Source of the DNA: Rana temporaria
Lineage: Eukaryota > Chordata > Amphibia > Anura > Ranidae
Direction of reading: 5' to 3'
DNA: 64,000 nucleotides
Assembly: GCF_905171775.1 (NCBI RefSeq)
Contig: NC_053499.1
Span: 139,907,422 to 139,971,421, forward strand
Shown here: piece after piece, positions 56,431-64,000 of the stretch
How positions within the stretch are numbered: the first letter of the stretch is position 1
Layout of the letters: each line of letters begins with the position of its first letter
Program-made: the position numbers and the translations under genes
The notes under the pieces: model-generated
Seen by the model: the letters and a program-made list of their open reading frames with translations, nothing else
Told to the model about the DNA's origin: nothing
The model's database searches: none

Positions 56431-56739
56431 GCAGTGTGCTGGAGGAGGAGAAGTTTGGGAGACTGTAAATTTAGATTCAACTATCTTTATCCAATCAAGT
56501 GGAATTCATCATCTGGGCATCCCATGTCCCTTTTCCCCATCCAAGTTAATCCCCTAAATAAAACAAAAAAACAAGCTAAAGACTCATCATTGACTGACAA
56601 AGTGTGTCTGAAATGGATGTGTGGCCAAGCAGGGTGATGTGTGGAGCAGAAAACGCACAGCGACCCCACGGCGGCAACGCTACAGGAAGTATGAGGACAA
56701 TGGTCTCCATCTGAAGGTCTTACCATAAACGGCTCCCAT
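56431..56739. other. Non-coding stretch, nothing recognised
   Basis: No supported feature. Confidence 0.4.
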
Positions 56740-57480
56740 ATTGCACTCTTGAATATGTTATCATGATGAATAATTATTTACCGTTACATTGCGCTAAAAT
56801 TGCAAGAAATGTATTTCAATGATTTCAATAAGATGAAATGATGATGTCTAAAAATTATTTCAATGACCCAATGTTATGCCTTTGCGATAAGAGCAAATAC
56901 AATACCGCTGAACGATATAAACGCGAGGAAACAGATTATGTTTTCTGTACGGTTATTAAAATCTAAACGCAGATCAAAGGTCGATTTGGGTTATCTGTAT
57001 TAATTTAGCGAGGAAAACATCAGTTTGTAAGATTATGAATAAGGGCATTTGCTAAAGGTGTTAAAGCAGAGGTTATATTGATTTCTCTATGAAAGACTGA
57101 TAAAAATCATTTATTGCTTGCAGCCATGAAAAAAAAGGGAAAGCGATTAAAATAACAAGCAATGTGGAGGGTATCTTTCAGGTCATATCCCAATGGTACA
57201 CAGGGCACTTAAAGCGGCTCTACTTACATTCATTTTTCATCTGTTCCCATTAGTCTCCTGGTAATATAGAGCTGACTTATGCTAGGCTGATATATATTAC
57301 AATTAACTCTGCCAAGGTGTTCATTAATTTAGTACTACACTTAATAATATCAAGGAGGATAATAAATAGCCTCCGTTAGAATTTATTTTCAAGTAAATCA
57401 GGGAAATATATAAATATTACAGCTTATACTTAGACATTACCAAGTTATTGATTCCAAGTTTGTGGCAGGAAAGGAATGTA
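56740..57480. other. Candidate conserved non-coding block
   Basis: Long unique AT-rich sequence with isolated CpGs: TTACCGTTACATTGCGCTAA, TATAAACGCGAGGAAACAG, CAAAGGTCGATTTGGGTTAT, TTAATTTAGCGAGGAAAAC. It is free of repeat ends, while its neighbours are dense with them. This is the best enhancer-like candidate in the window, without conservation data. Confidence 0.35.
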
Positions 57481-57817
57481 TTAATATATAATTAACAGCC
57501 AATTTTCCTCCAACTTTTGCAGGATACTAGAGCCTTAGAGCCTCCTTGAAGTAAATTCATGCTTTTCTAAATACAGGGAAATGAAACCGGTCAGGGCCAG
57601 GCTGCAGGGTGGCAGAAGAAGTGGCTGCCCTGGGTCCTGAAGCAGGAAGAGGAGAGGGGAAGGGTGCGACGCGATCTGTAACTTATGCTGCTGCTGCTGC
57701 TGTAGTTCACTAGTTCACCACTTGTGGTGTAGATCACTGTAGACTGTTTTGCCTTGGATGCTCAAGGACCTTGTCCCACCTCTGCAACAGGTTTACTTTA
57801 AAGCAGAGTTTCACCCT

Positions 57818-58103
57818 AAGCGTAGGTTCACACTGCTGCGAATTCAAAATCGCGGTAAAATGTGCGATTTTACCACGATTTCGCGGCTGCGATTTTGCCG
57901 CGATTTCGGCCGCAATTTAATGTAAATCGCGGCCCGAAATCGCAAAAAGTAGTACAGGAACTACTTTTTGAAATCGCAGATGCGGCGTCGCACTGATTAG
58001 GACAGTGCCATTGCCGACAATTGCCGCCGATTTGAGATGCGATTTGACATGTCAAATCGCATCTCAAATCGTTCCAAATCGTACCCAGTGTGAACCAGGG
58101 CTA
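57818..58103. mobile_element. GTGTGAA-ended MITE in F
   Basis: GCGTAGGTTCACACTG and CAGTGTGAACCAGGGC are the tips, with TAA on both sides. The interior repeats AAATCGC/GCGATTT. Confidence 0.82.
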
Positions 58104-58248
58104 AAACAATTATATACCATTACATCCAGCATACTTCCGACATCTACAGTATGCCGTTTTTTTTTTGTTTTTTTTTTGCCGTACATACCGTTTTATTGTT
58201 TTTTTCCACCCGGCTTCCGGGTTCTGGCTCCCGCGGGAGTGGGCGTTC

Positions 58249-58708
58249 CCAGGGCTCAAGTCCTGCGGGAACGCGTGGGAACGGAGTTCCTGCACTTTTT
58301 TCACAGCAGGAACTCCGTTCTCTTTGCAGGACCAGAGCAGCCGAGCCACCCGAGGCAATCCTTCACTAAGCGCCGATGCCCAGCTCAAGTCACTGTCAGG
58401 GGCAGGTGAACCTTAGTAATCCTTTGTTACTGGCCGCTTCCTTTATATGGATTCATCAGGTAGTGTGTGGGTATTCAGTCACTTCCTCGATGCCGCAATG
58501 TCTCCTGGGAGCTTTTGTCATTGTTCCCAGGAGACATTGCGGAGCTCTGCCGCAAGTTATCGCGGGATTTAGAAAGAACTTACAGTGGATCGAAAAAGAA
58601 AAACCATGCGGTTTAGTAATTATGCATATGAGCGTATCATTTTTTTTTTTTTTTGGTGAGGGAGTGGATCTTGGGTGGGAGTTCCCACACTTTTTTCCCC
58701 AGGACTTG
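58249..58708. mobile_element. GGCTCAAGTCCTG element in F
   Basis: GGCTCAAGTCCTG and CAGGACTTGACCCC are the tips and TGGGCGTTCC is repeated on each side. A perfect hairpin, CCGCAATGTCTCCTGGGA with its inverse, is at 58492-58542. Confidence 0.68.
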
Positions 58709-58812
58709 ACCCCTGGGCGTTCCTATTCAGAGGTTAGATGATTGACGTCTGGTGAAAAACTTCCCCTGGTGCATAAGGCGCATCACCAGATTTCTGTAAC
58801 TAGCCGACCAGA

Positions 58813-58999
58813 CTGTGGCCGGTGGGAGCAGAAAATGTCCCAGTGTCAGTGGGAGTAATACGGTAATTTACATATTGCCTGTGGTCAATAGGATGAGGGA
58901 TAGTGTCCCATTACTGGTATTAATGGGAAGAACATTGCCTTTTTGTTGGTATCAGCAGGGTGCCCAATTTGTAGTGTCAGTGGGAGCGATAGTGCCCCA
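58813..58999. repeat. hAT MITE fragment, reverse
   Basis: GTGTCAGTGGGAGNNATAGTGCCCCAT units match the inverse of 6930-7080. Both tips are missing. Confidence 0.55.
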
Positions 59000-59130
59000 T
59001 CATTTTTTTTTTTTCAATTTTTTTTATTTATAACAGAGGAAACGGTCCACATGGACCACAGTACAAACAACACAGCACATCACAGCTCATAACTGAAACA
59101 ATGCTCGAGGTAAGGTTCTCCTGAGAGAGT
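58999..59130 (-). mobile_element. Possible LINE or other poly(A) 3' end
   Basis: On the minus strand the segment ends TTATAAATAAAAAAAATTG and a long A run, as a retroposed 3' end would. Too short to identify. Confidence 0.35.
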
Positions 59131-59595
59131 AATGGGGCGTCTAAGCCCCGAGTATGCCCTACAGGTTGTGGTAGAGACTTTTCAAAACCATATTTATAAG
59201 ATTTATATGAAGATGTATATGTCATTCTTTTATAAGGCTTTTCTTATTAATGAGACTGAGATGTCGTTGGTCGACTGTCCTGTTTTTCTTAGTCAACAGA
59301 GTGACTCGTTGTTAGAGTTCAACGAACAAAAGGACTATAAACCTATATTAGCATAGGGAGGTTATCTCAAAGGGATGGGGATCTGATAAGAAGTGTCCTC
59401 TCATTGAAGTACAAGAATTTCCTGTCATCTCCTGTTTGAGGACCAAATTTAGGACTGTGTTAATCAGATAATAATACCAGGTGTGGGTGTGTATATTAAA
59501 AGAGATTCCTTTCATCCTTTGTCTAATTACAGGCCACAATGGGACATGATACTGGGTGGGTCGGGGGTCCTTAATTGCCATCCTGAAAAGGACAA

Positions 59596-59644
59596 CCAAT
59601 CATAGTAGAGGGTTTTTTTCTTAATTCTTAGAGGGTATAAAAAA
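59596..59644 (+). promoter_or_regulatory. LTR promoter: CCAAT and TATA boxes
   Basis: CCAAT at 59596-59600 and TATAAAAAA at 59636-59644 are spaced as in retroviral U3 promoters. Transcription would begin about 25-30 bases on, near 59670. Confidence 0.7.
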
Positions 59645-59730
59645 ACAGTGCTAGCTTGACTGAGAGACAGACTGGATCATGAGCTGATTGGGAAAATTTG
59701 GTGAAGTACTCTGCAAATATATTTTCTCTT

Positions 59731-59754
59731 TTTCTCTCTCTCTCTCTCTCTCTC

Positions 59755-59837
<83 letters not shown>

Positions 59838-59847
59838 GTCTCTCTCT
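59731..59847. repeat. (TC)n microsatellite inside the LTR
   Basis: About 117 bases of CT repeat with a few interruptions, between the TATA box and the polyadenylation signal. The Ser/Leu frame over it is an artefact. Confidence 0.95.
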
Positions 59848-59983
59848 CCCTTAACTTATTCTCTGTAACTTTTCTTCTCCTATGAATTGTCTTGAGATAC
59901 TGATCTAGCCATCTTATTGTTTGTATAATTGTGTGATGTTATAGTTGTAAATATTAGAGTAATACAAGTTTCTTCTATGTATC

Positions 59984-59989
59984 AATAAA
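59984..59989 (+). terminator. LTR polyadenylation signal
   Basis: AATAAA in the R/U5 part of the LTR, about 340 bases after the TATA box. Confidence 0.7.
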
Positions 59990-60153
59990 TGTAATACTTT
60001 TCCCTTTTCCGCAGCGATATTCTTTGCTTTAATTTTTATATAGACAAAAAGGTTTTCATAGTTTACTTTAATTAGTTACGTGCGATATTAATATTTTTAT
60101 GAATCGCTGATTATTAATTATGTACGTGAGTTATTAATTTTTCTATGACAAGA

Positions 60154-60175
60154 TGGTGCCCCGTGTAGTGAGGAG
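60154..60175 (+). promoter_or_regulatory. Primer binding site, tRNA-Met type
   Basis: TGGTGCCCCGTGT is complementary to the 3' end of vertebrate elongator tRNA-Met (ending ACACGGGGCACCA). It is followed by AGTGAGGA, where the tRNA complement would continue GAGGA, so a three-base insertion has split the match. It lies three bases after the LTR's terminal CA. This is the strongest single sign that the LTR is retroviral. Confidence 0.82.
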
Positions 60176-60397
60176 GGTTTAAAGTTTGGATAGATATGAT
60201 TTATTGTATGGTAGACAGAACTGGTTTAGGTCTATTTTGTTTTAACCTGTCTGAATACCTAACAAACTTACTCTTCAGAACTTAACCTTTTCTTTTTGTC
60301 TATGCGAATGTGTTTATGAGACTGATTTTGAATAATGTAGATATATATATAGAATGAAATTGTAGCAGGGATTTCTGTTTGGAATCTTGGAGACAGT
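60172..60397 (+). other. Retroviral leader, proximal part
   Basis: AT-rich untranslated sequence between the primer site and the first insertion. No packaging motif can be named. Confidence 0.5.
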
Positions 60398-61138
60398 GGC
60401 CCAGGTTCAGAAAGGACTTAAAACGGCGCAACGCCAGGTGCGCAGCCGTGGGTCCTAATCCGAGCCGTCGTATCTATACGCCTGATTCTTAGAATCGCTC
60501 ACGCATAGATATCCATAAGATCCGACAGGCGCAGGTCTCTTACACCGTCGGATCGTAACTGCATATTATTATTTTTATTTATTTTTTCCTGACCACTAGG
60601 TGGCGCTTCCGTCGAATTCCGCGTTGAGTATGCAAATTAGCTAGATACGCAAATTCCCGAAAGTACGCCCGGCCGACGCAGTAAAGTTACGTTAGGCTTT
60701 TCCCGGTGTATAGTTGCCCCTGGTATATGAAGCATAAGTATGGCTGTCGTTCCCGCGTCGAAATTTGAAAAAGTTACGTAGTTTGCGTAAGTCATCCGTG
60801 AATGGGGCTGGACGTCATCTACGTTCACGTCAAAATCAATGACGTCCTTGCAGCATACTTTGGAGCAATGTACACTGGGAAATTCCACGGACGGCGCATG
60901 CGCCGTTCGGCAAAAACGTCTATCACGTCGAGTCACAGTAGATTTAAAAAAAAACACGCCCCCTGATCCAAATTTGAATTAGGCGGGCTTGCGCCGGCTG
61001 ATTTGCGCTACGCCGCCGCAACTTACAGAGCTAGTGCTTTGAGAATACAGCGCTTGCCCGTCTGGGTTGCAGAGGCGTAGCGTAGAGCGGATACGTTACA
61101 CCCGCACAAATTTACCCCGCTGACTGTGAATCTGGGCC
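60398..61138. mobile_element. GGCCCAGATTC palindrome in the ERV leader
   Basis: GGCCCAGGTTCAG and GTGAATCTGGGCC are the tips. The centre has a perfect GCGCATGCGC (60894-60903). Its position inside the leader makes it younger than the provirus. Confidence 0.85.
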
Positions 61139-61282
61139 TGTGTGCGTCTATGCAGCTGACCCTTTGAATGAGATTAGGCCAATCTTTGTGAGTGAAACAC
61201 ACCTATGCTTTGGTAAATAAACAGTGGGGCGATGGCGCCGCTATAATGATTAATATTCAATAAGGTGTGGGTGTAGTGGTTA

Positions 61283-61620
61283 TTAAACCTCTCTATTATG
61301 TACAGGGGCCTTGAATGTTGTTTTTTTTCTCAGAGGCTGGGGTTTATTTGTTTTGCACGGTGGACATCTCTGGCATCCGTGGAGTCCTTCAGGTTCTGGA
61401 CAGGTGTTCGCTTCCCTGGGGGGATCGAGTGCATTGTGGACGGGGTGTGTTAGTGGTGTTGGTGCTCTGCGGTGGGTGAGTCTGGGTCGTGATGGCAATA
61501 CCGCTACTAAAGTTCTGTGCTCTCTGAAAATGGGCCAATACTTTTTGAAGATCTTTTCCAATTGTTGGTATTGGTTGCTGTATACTGTGATAAAGGCCAG
61601 ATCCATAGTAGGTGCTTAAT
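61283..61620 (-). pseudogene. Penelope-like element RT C-terminal fragment
   Basis: The minus frame reads AFITVYSNQYQQLEKIFKKY, then WPIFREHRTL, RRAPTPL and GCQRCPPC. This order (SNQY/KHWP-like segment, RRAP, then a Cys-x-x-Cys cluster before a nuclease domain) is what I know from the linker between reverse transcriptase and GIY-YIG nuclease in Penelope-like elements. Upstream on the same strand a stop interrupts NREALLNKKKLH-like coding, so the piece is dead and 5'-truncated. The nuclease domain is not seen. Assignment is by motif memory. Confidence 0.6.
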
Positions 61621-61700
61621 GAAGCTTTTTCTTGTTGAGCAAAGCTTCCCTATCCATCTCACAAATGTTAATTTTCAGTTGTTGTCAGCACCTATGCTTT

Positions 61701-61969
61701 TGGGCTGCGTTTCCACTGGTGCAACTCCAATGTGGCCTGATTCAAGGTGCGATTTGGAAATGCAGCTTTAGTGCGACTGTGATGTGGCTTTGAATGCGTT
61801 TTTTTGATCCAGAAGTCGCATCAAAATGGTGCAGGTACCTTTATCGGTCGCTGCAGCATTGAGCCACATAGAGTGGAATGGGTGCTATTGAAATCAATGG
61901 GCTGCGAGTTGTAATGCGACTTTGGGTCCAAAGTCGCATGGCAAATCACATCAGTGGAAACGGAGACTA
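61701..61969. mobile_element. GTGGAAA-ended MITE
   Basis: GGCTGCGTTTCCACTGGTG and ATCAGTGGAAACGGAGACT are the inverted tips. AAGTCGCAT/ATGCGACTT words recur inside. It is related in style to the GTGTGAA-ended group. Confidence 0.75.
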
Positions 61970-62411
61970 AAATCACACTGAATTATCTGGATGTATGTGA
62001 ATCTATTCCTCTGTTTAATCAAATAACTGGGGATGGTAAGCGGTGTAATAAGATCTGTAAACACTGACTATATTGTAACTGCTAAAAATCATTATTAGGT
62101 AAGCGTCAGTTAAATTAGTGCAATTAGGTGCCTCTTGCACTGCAAGCAATCATAACGATCTAATAAGTAAGCATTTCTTTTAGAATGTTGCAGAAAAGTT
62201 CACGGGAGGACAACTAATTTAGTTGGGAAAATCCCCGGGCTAATTTTTTGAAGGACTATAGTCAGTCATTGTTCTGACAAGTAGTGAAAAAAGATCAGCA
62301 GAGGGGCAGTACCGGTCCACTCAATCAGGGGTCAAAGCGTAGCTAACTTTGGGAAAAAGCGACCTTTAAGGGTTTGCGGGATCAGCTCAAGGTCCTTCGT
62401 CCGCAAAAAGG
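61970..62411 (+). other. ERV leader, distal part, or host sequence
   Basis: Non-coding sequence up to the Gly-2 ORF. CAATTAGGTGCCTCTTGCAC near 62129 shares ATTAGGTGC with the two candidate conserved blocks at 27560 and 30421, probably by chance. Confidence 0.4.
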
Positions 62412-62687
62412 ATGGGAAATCAAATCGCTTCAAAACGGATGTCGAACCGGGGGGAGCCTTACCACGTGACTCCGAAGGAAGAAATTATAGATGAATATGG
62501 ACCTTGGGTTGTGAAATATATAAAAGATTGGGATCAGTGGACAGGAAAGCAATATTCGAAAAAGGGTACTTTCAAGCCAAGCGCTTGGGAAGCCCTGTGG
62601 TGCAGTCACCACGGGAAGATGATACGAACAAATGAAAAAAGATGCTTGGAGGGCAGGGATGGTAGGATATCAGAACTGATGAGGTGA
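62412..62687 (+). CDS. Short Gly-2 ORF, possible retroviral gag (matrix) start
   Basis: A 91-codon frame starts AGGATGGGAAATC, a good Kozak context, about 2.25 kb after the primer site. The product begins MGNQIASKRMSNRG: Gly at position 2 would be myristoylated after Met removal, as in many retroviral matrix proteins that reach the plasma membrane. Next come acidic/aromatic and Trp-rich segments (EIIDEYGPWVVKYIKDWDQW; FKPSAWEALWCSHHGKM), which fit a small helical matrix fold. It ends at TGA within GAGGTGAGTA, a splice-donor consensus. No capsid, protease or nucleocapsid motif follows in frame. Alternatives are a chance frame or a first exon. Viral gag origin is inference from position and the N-terminus. 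Confidence 0.5.
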   Translation: MGNQIASKRMSNRGEPYHVTPKEEIIDEYGPWVVKYIKDWDQWTGKQYSKKGTFKPSAWEALWCSHHGKMIRTNEKRCLEGRDGRISELMR

Positions 62688-62965
62688 GTATTTTTAATAG
62701 GGAATCCACATCCCCAGAGAAGTGATGATGAACAGAGTTTATGGGTAAGTAGGATATAGAACATGTAAGGTCTTGAGGTCATATTTGACCTAGATAAATG
62801 GATTGTGAGAGTGTGTGACGTGTGTTCTCAGCTGCTGACTCAGCGCTGACAGCCCGAATGACCCCCCCTTCTATTTTGTGAGGGTGTGTGAAACAGCTGT
62901 ATTGTCATGCAAATTGAGTGAGCCGAGTGAATGGTAAAGCGAAAGTAAGATGCCTTATGTGTATG

Positions 62966-62996
<31 letters not shown>

Positions 62997-64000
62997 ATTT
63001 TTTTTGTATTAACGGTAATCTTTGTTTCCATAGAAGTTTCTTTTTGAAGTTTTCCAATGTACTCAGAATAGGTAAGTAGGATTGTCTTGCAAGACAAAAG
63101 GGAAACTTATAAAAAATGTGTTTGTTTTAAAACTGCTCATTTTTAACCATGGTGAATACATTTTTAGGGGGGAATTATTGGTATACCATAGAACAAAAAT
63201 CCATATGGCATTAATATGTATTATAGTAATACATATTAATGAAACGTTGAGCTCAACAATTTTTGGTATTTTAAAAGAAAGTGCACGGTTTATGTAATAT
63301 AATGTAATGTATATTTGTGTTTTATATGATAATGTCTTGTTACAGATATATAACCATTGTTTTTTTGTTTCCAGGTTAAGAAAAAATTGAATGTTTATTA
63401 CTAAACTTTTATTTTGTGTTTTATCCCTCAGAATCGATAACTGTGTTTCTCAGGATTTCAGAATAAGAGGAAATCTTTAGGTTGGTTAGTCGGTCGGGTT
63501 TCACAAGGTTTAGGTTTTCATGACCATTATCTAGTTGGAACGTCTAGTGGTCAGTCCATTTGGCTATGTTTTTGGACCACCTAGTGGGGGTTACATGTGC
63601 TGATCCACTGAATAGCAGAACCAACTAACTGAGGTCCGTGTATTAGTTTTTTATGAAAAATTGAGTAAGACTGCAAGGGATAATTGGCACTCTAACACAT
63701 ATATTAGGCTAAGTAGCGTTCAGGGGTACCACACTTAGTGGTAAAAGGGTTTTGGGGTATTCTCCAGAGGTTGAAATGGATCGACCATAGATCCGTAGCA
63801 TATCTGTTTTCTTATTACCGAAGATCAGCCATGCTGACACGTGTAGTTCCATAGATCTAATAGGTAAAATCCTGATGTTACTTTGGCCAGACTTGTGTTT
63901 TTAGGACTTCTTAAACTCCCCCCTGCTGTTAAGCCTGGCTGTACAAGGTTGCATTGCCTCAGTGCTACAAGGAATTTTTTTCCTTAGTCTATTGGTCAGT
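62688..64000. other. No coding sequence recognised to window end
   Basis: If the provirus were intact, gag-pol would be expected here. Instead all frames are closed and AT-rich. The region may be a long intron-like or accessory part of the element, or deleted provirus joined to host DNA. A TA/TG microsatellite is at 62967-62997 and a TTTTTTTGTTTCCAG acceptor-like word at 63361. Confidence 0.45.
62967..62997. repeat. (TA)n(TG)n microsatellite
   Basis: TATATATATATATATGTGTGTG run. Confidence 0.9.

Larger units (their letters stand above)
57798..58815. mobile_element. TTAA palindromic MITE F, composite and truncated
   Basis: TTAAAGCAGAGTTTCACCC starts a member of the A-E group. It contains GCCGTACATACCG and GGGAGTGGGCGTTCCCAG, continues after an insertion with TGGGCGTTCCTATTCAGAGG and CATCACCAGATTTCTG, and stops without a right tip. 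Two elements are nested in it. Confidence 0.65.
59167..60150 (+). mobile_element. Endogenous retrovirus 5' LTR
   Basis: A segment of about 984 bases beginning TGTGGTAGAG and ending CTATGACA carries the expected order of signals: CCAAT (59596), TATAAAAAA (59636), a CT microsatellite, and AATAAA (59984), with a tRNA-type primer site three bases after its end. That order and spacing give U3, R and U5. The 5' limit is a guess because the 3' LTR is not in the window. Confidence 0.78.

Noticed and set aside
1..64000. tRNA genes or tRNA-derived SINEs
   Set aside because: I looked for A-box and B-box pairs (TGGCNNAGTGG, GGTTCGANNCC) and found no convincing pair at correct spacing. The only tRNA signal is the retroviral primer site.

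Overview
This window is non-coding vertebrate nuclear DNA made almost entirely of layered transposable elements. I found no host protein-coding exon, rRNA, tRNA or CRISPR array that I would defend. The mix points to an amphibian, most likely a ranid frog: Tc1-like transposons, L1-clade and L2/CR1-like LINEs, a Penelope-like fragment, an endogenous retrovirus, and many long palindromic MITEs (non-autonomous DNA elements) with arms such as GGTTCACCC/GGGTGAACC, TTAACCACTT/AAGTGGTTAA, GGCCCAGATTC/GAATCTGGGCC and GTACACACG/CGTGTGTAC. The species call is inference from repeat families.

Layout. 0-8 kb: L2/CR1-like LINE 3' end, a composite hAT-like element with an internal minisatellite, nested fold-backs, and a hAT hairpin with an 8-bp target duplication. 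8-17 kb: an AT-rich unique block (candidate conserved non-coding DNA), then three TTAA-flanked palindromic MITEs, one split by a second TTAA-type element. 17-20 kb: a palindrome abutting a broken Tc1-like transposon that is itself interrupted. 20-36 kb: more MITEs, tandem repeats and several unique stretches. 36-43 kb: two more Tc1 remnants, one hit by a 5'-truncated L1 with a clear target-site duplication. 43-51 kb: a minisatellite with palindromic units, split by a MITE, and two L1 ORF2 relics, each pierced by later elements. 51-58 kb: a ~720-bp direct repeat flanking half a MITE, a degenerate minisatellite, hAT hairpins, another TTAA palindrome and a second candidate conserved block. 59-64 kb: the 5' end of an endogenous retrovirus (LTR, tRNA-Met-type primer site, leader with later insertions, a short Gly-2 ORF that may be gag-derived), continuing toward or past the window edge.

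Nothing here works together as a gene system. The useful content is the nesting order, the target-site evidence that classifies several families, and the regulatory-like motifs the MITEs carry: ZNF143/THAP11-like, NRF1-like and 5' splice-site-like. I do not see a convincing new biological system. The best leads are the motif-carrying MITEs, the retroviral ORF that ends at a splice-donor consensus, and the candidate conserved non-coding blocks.
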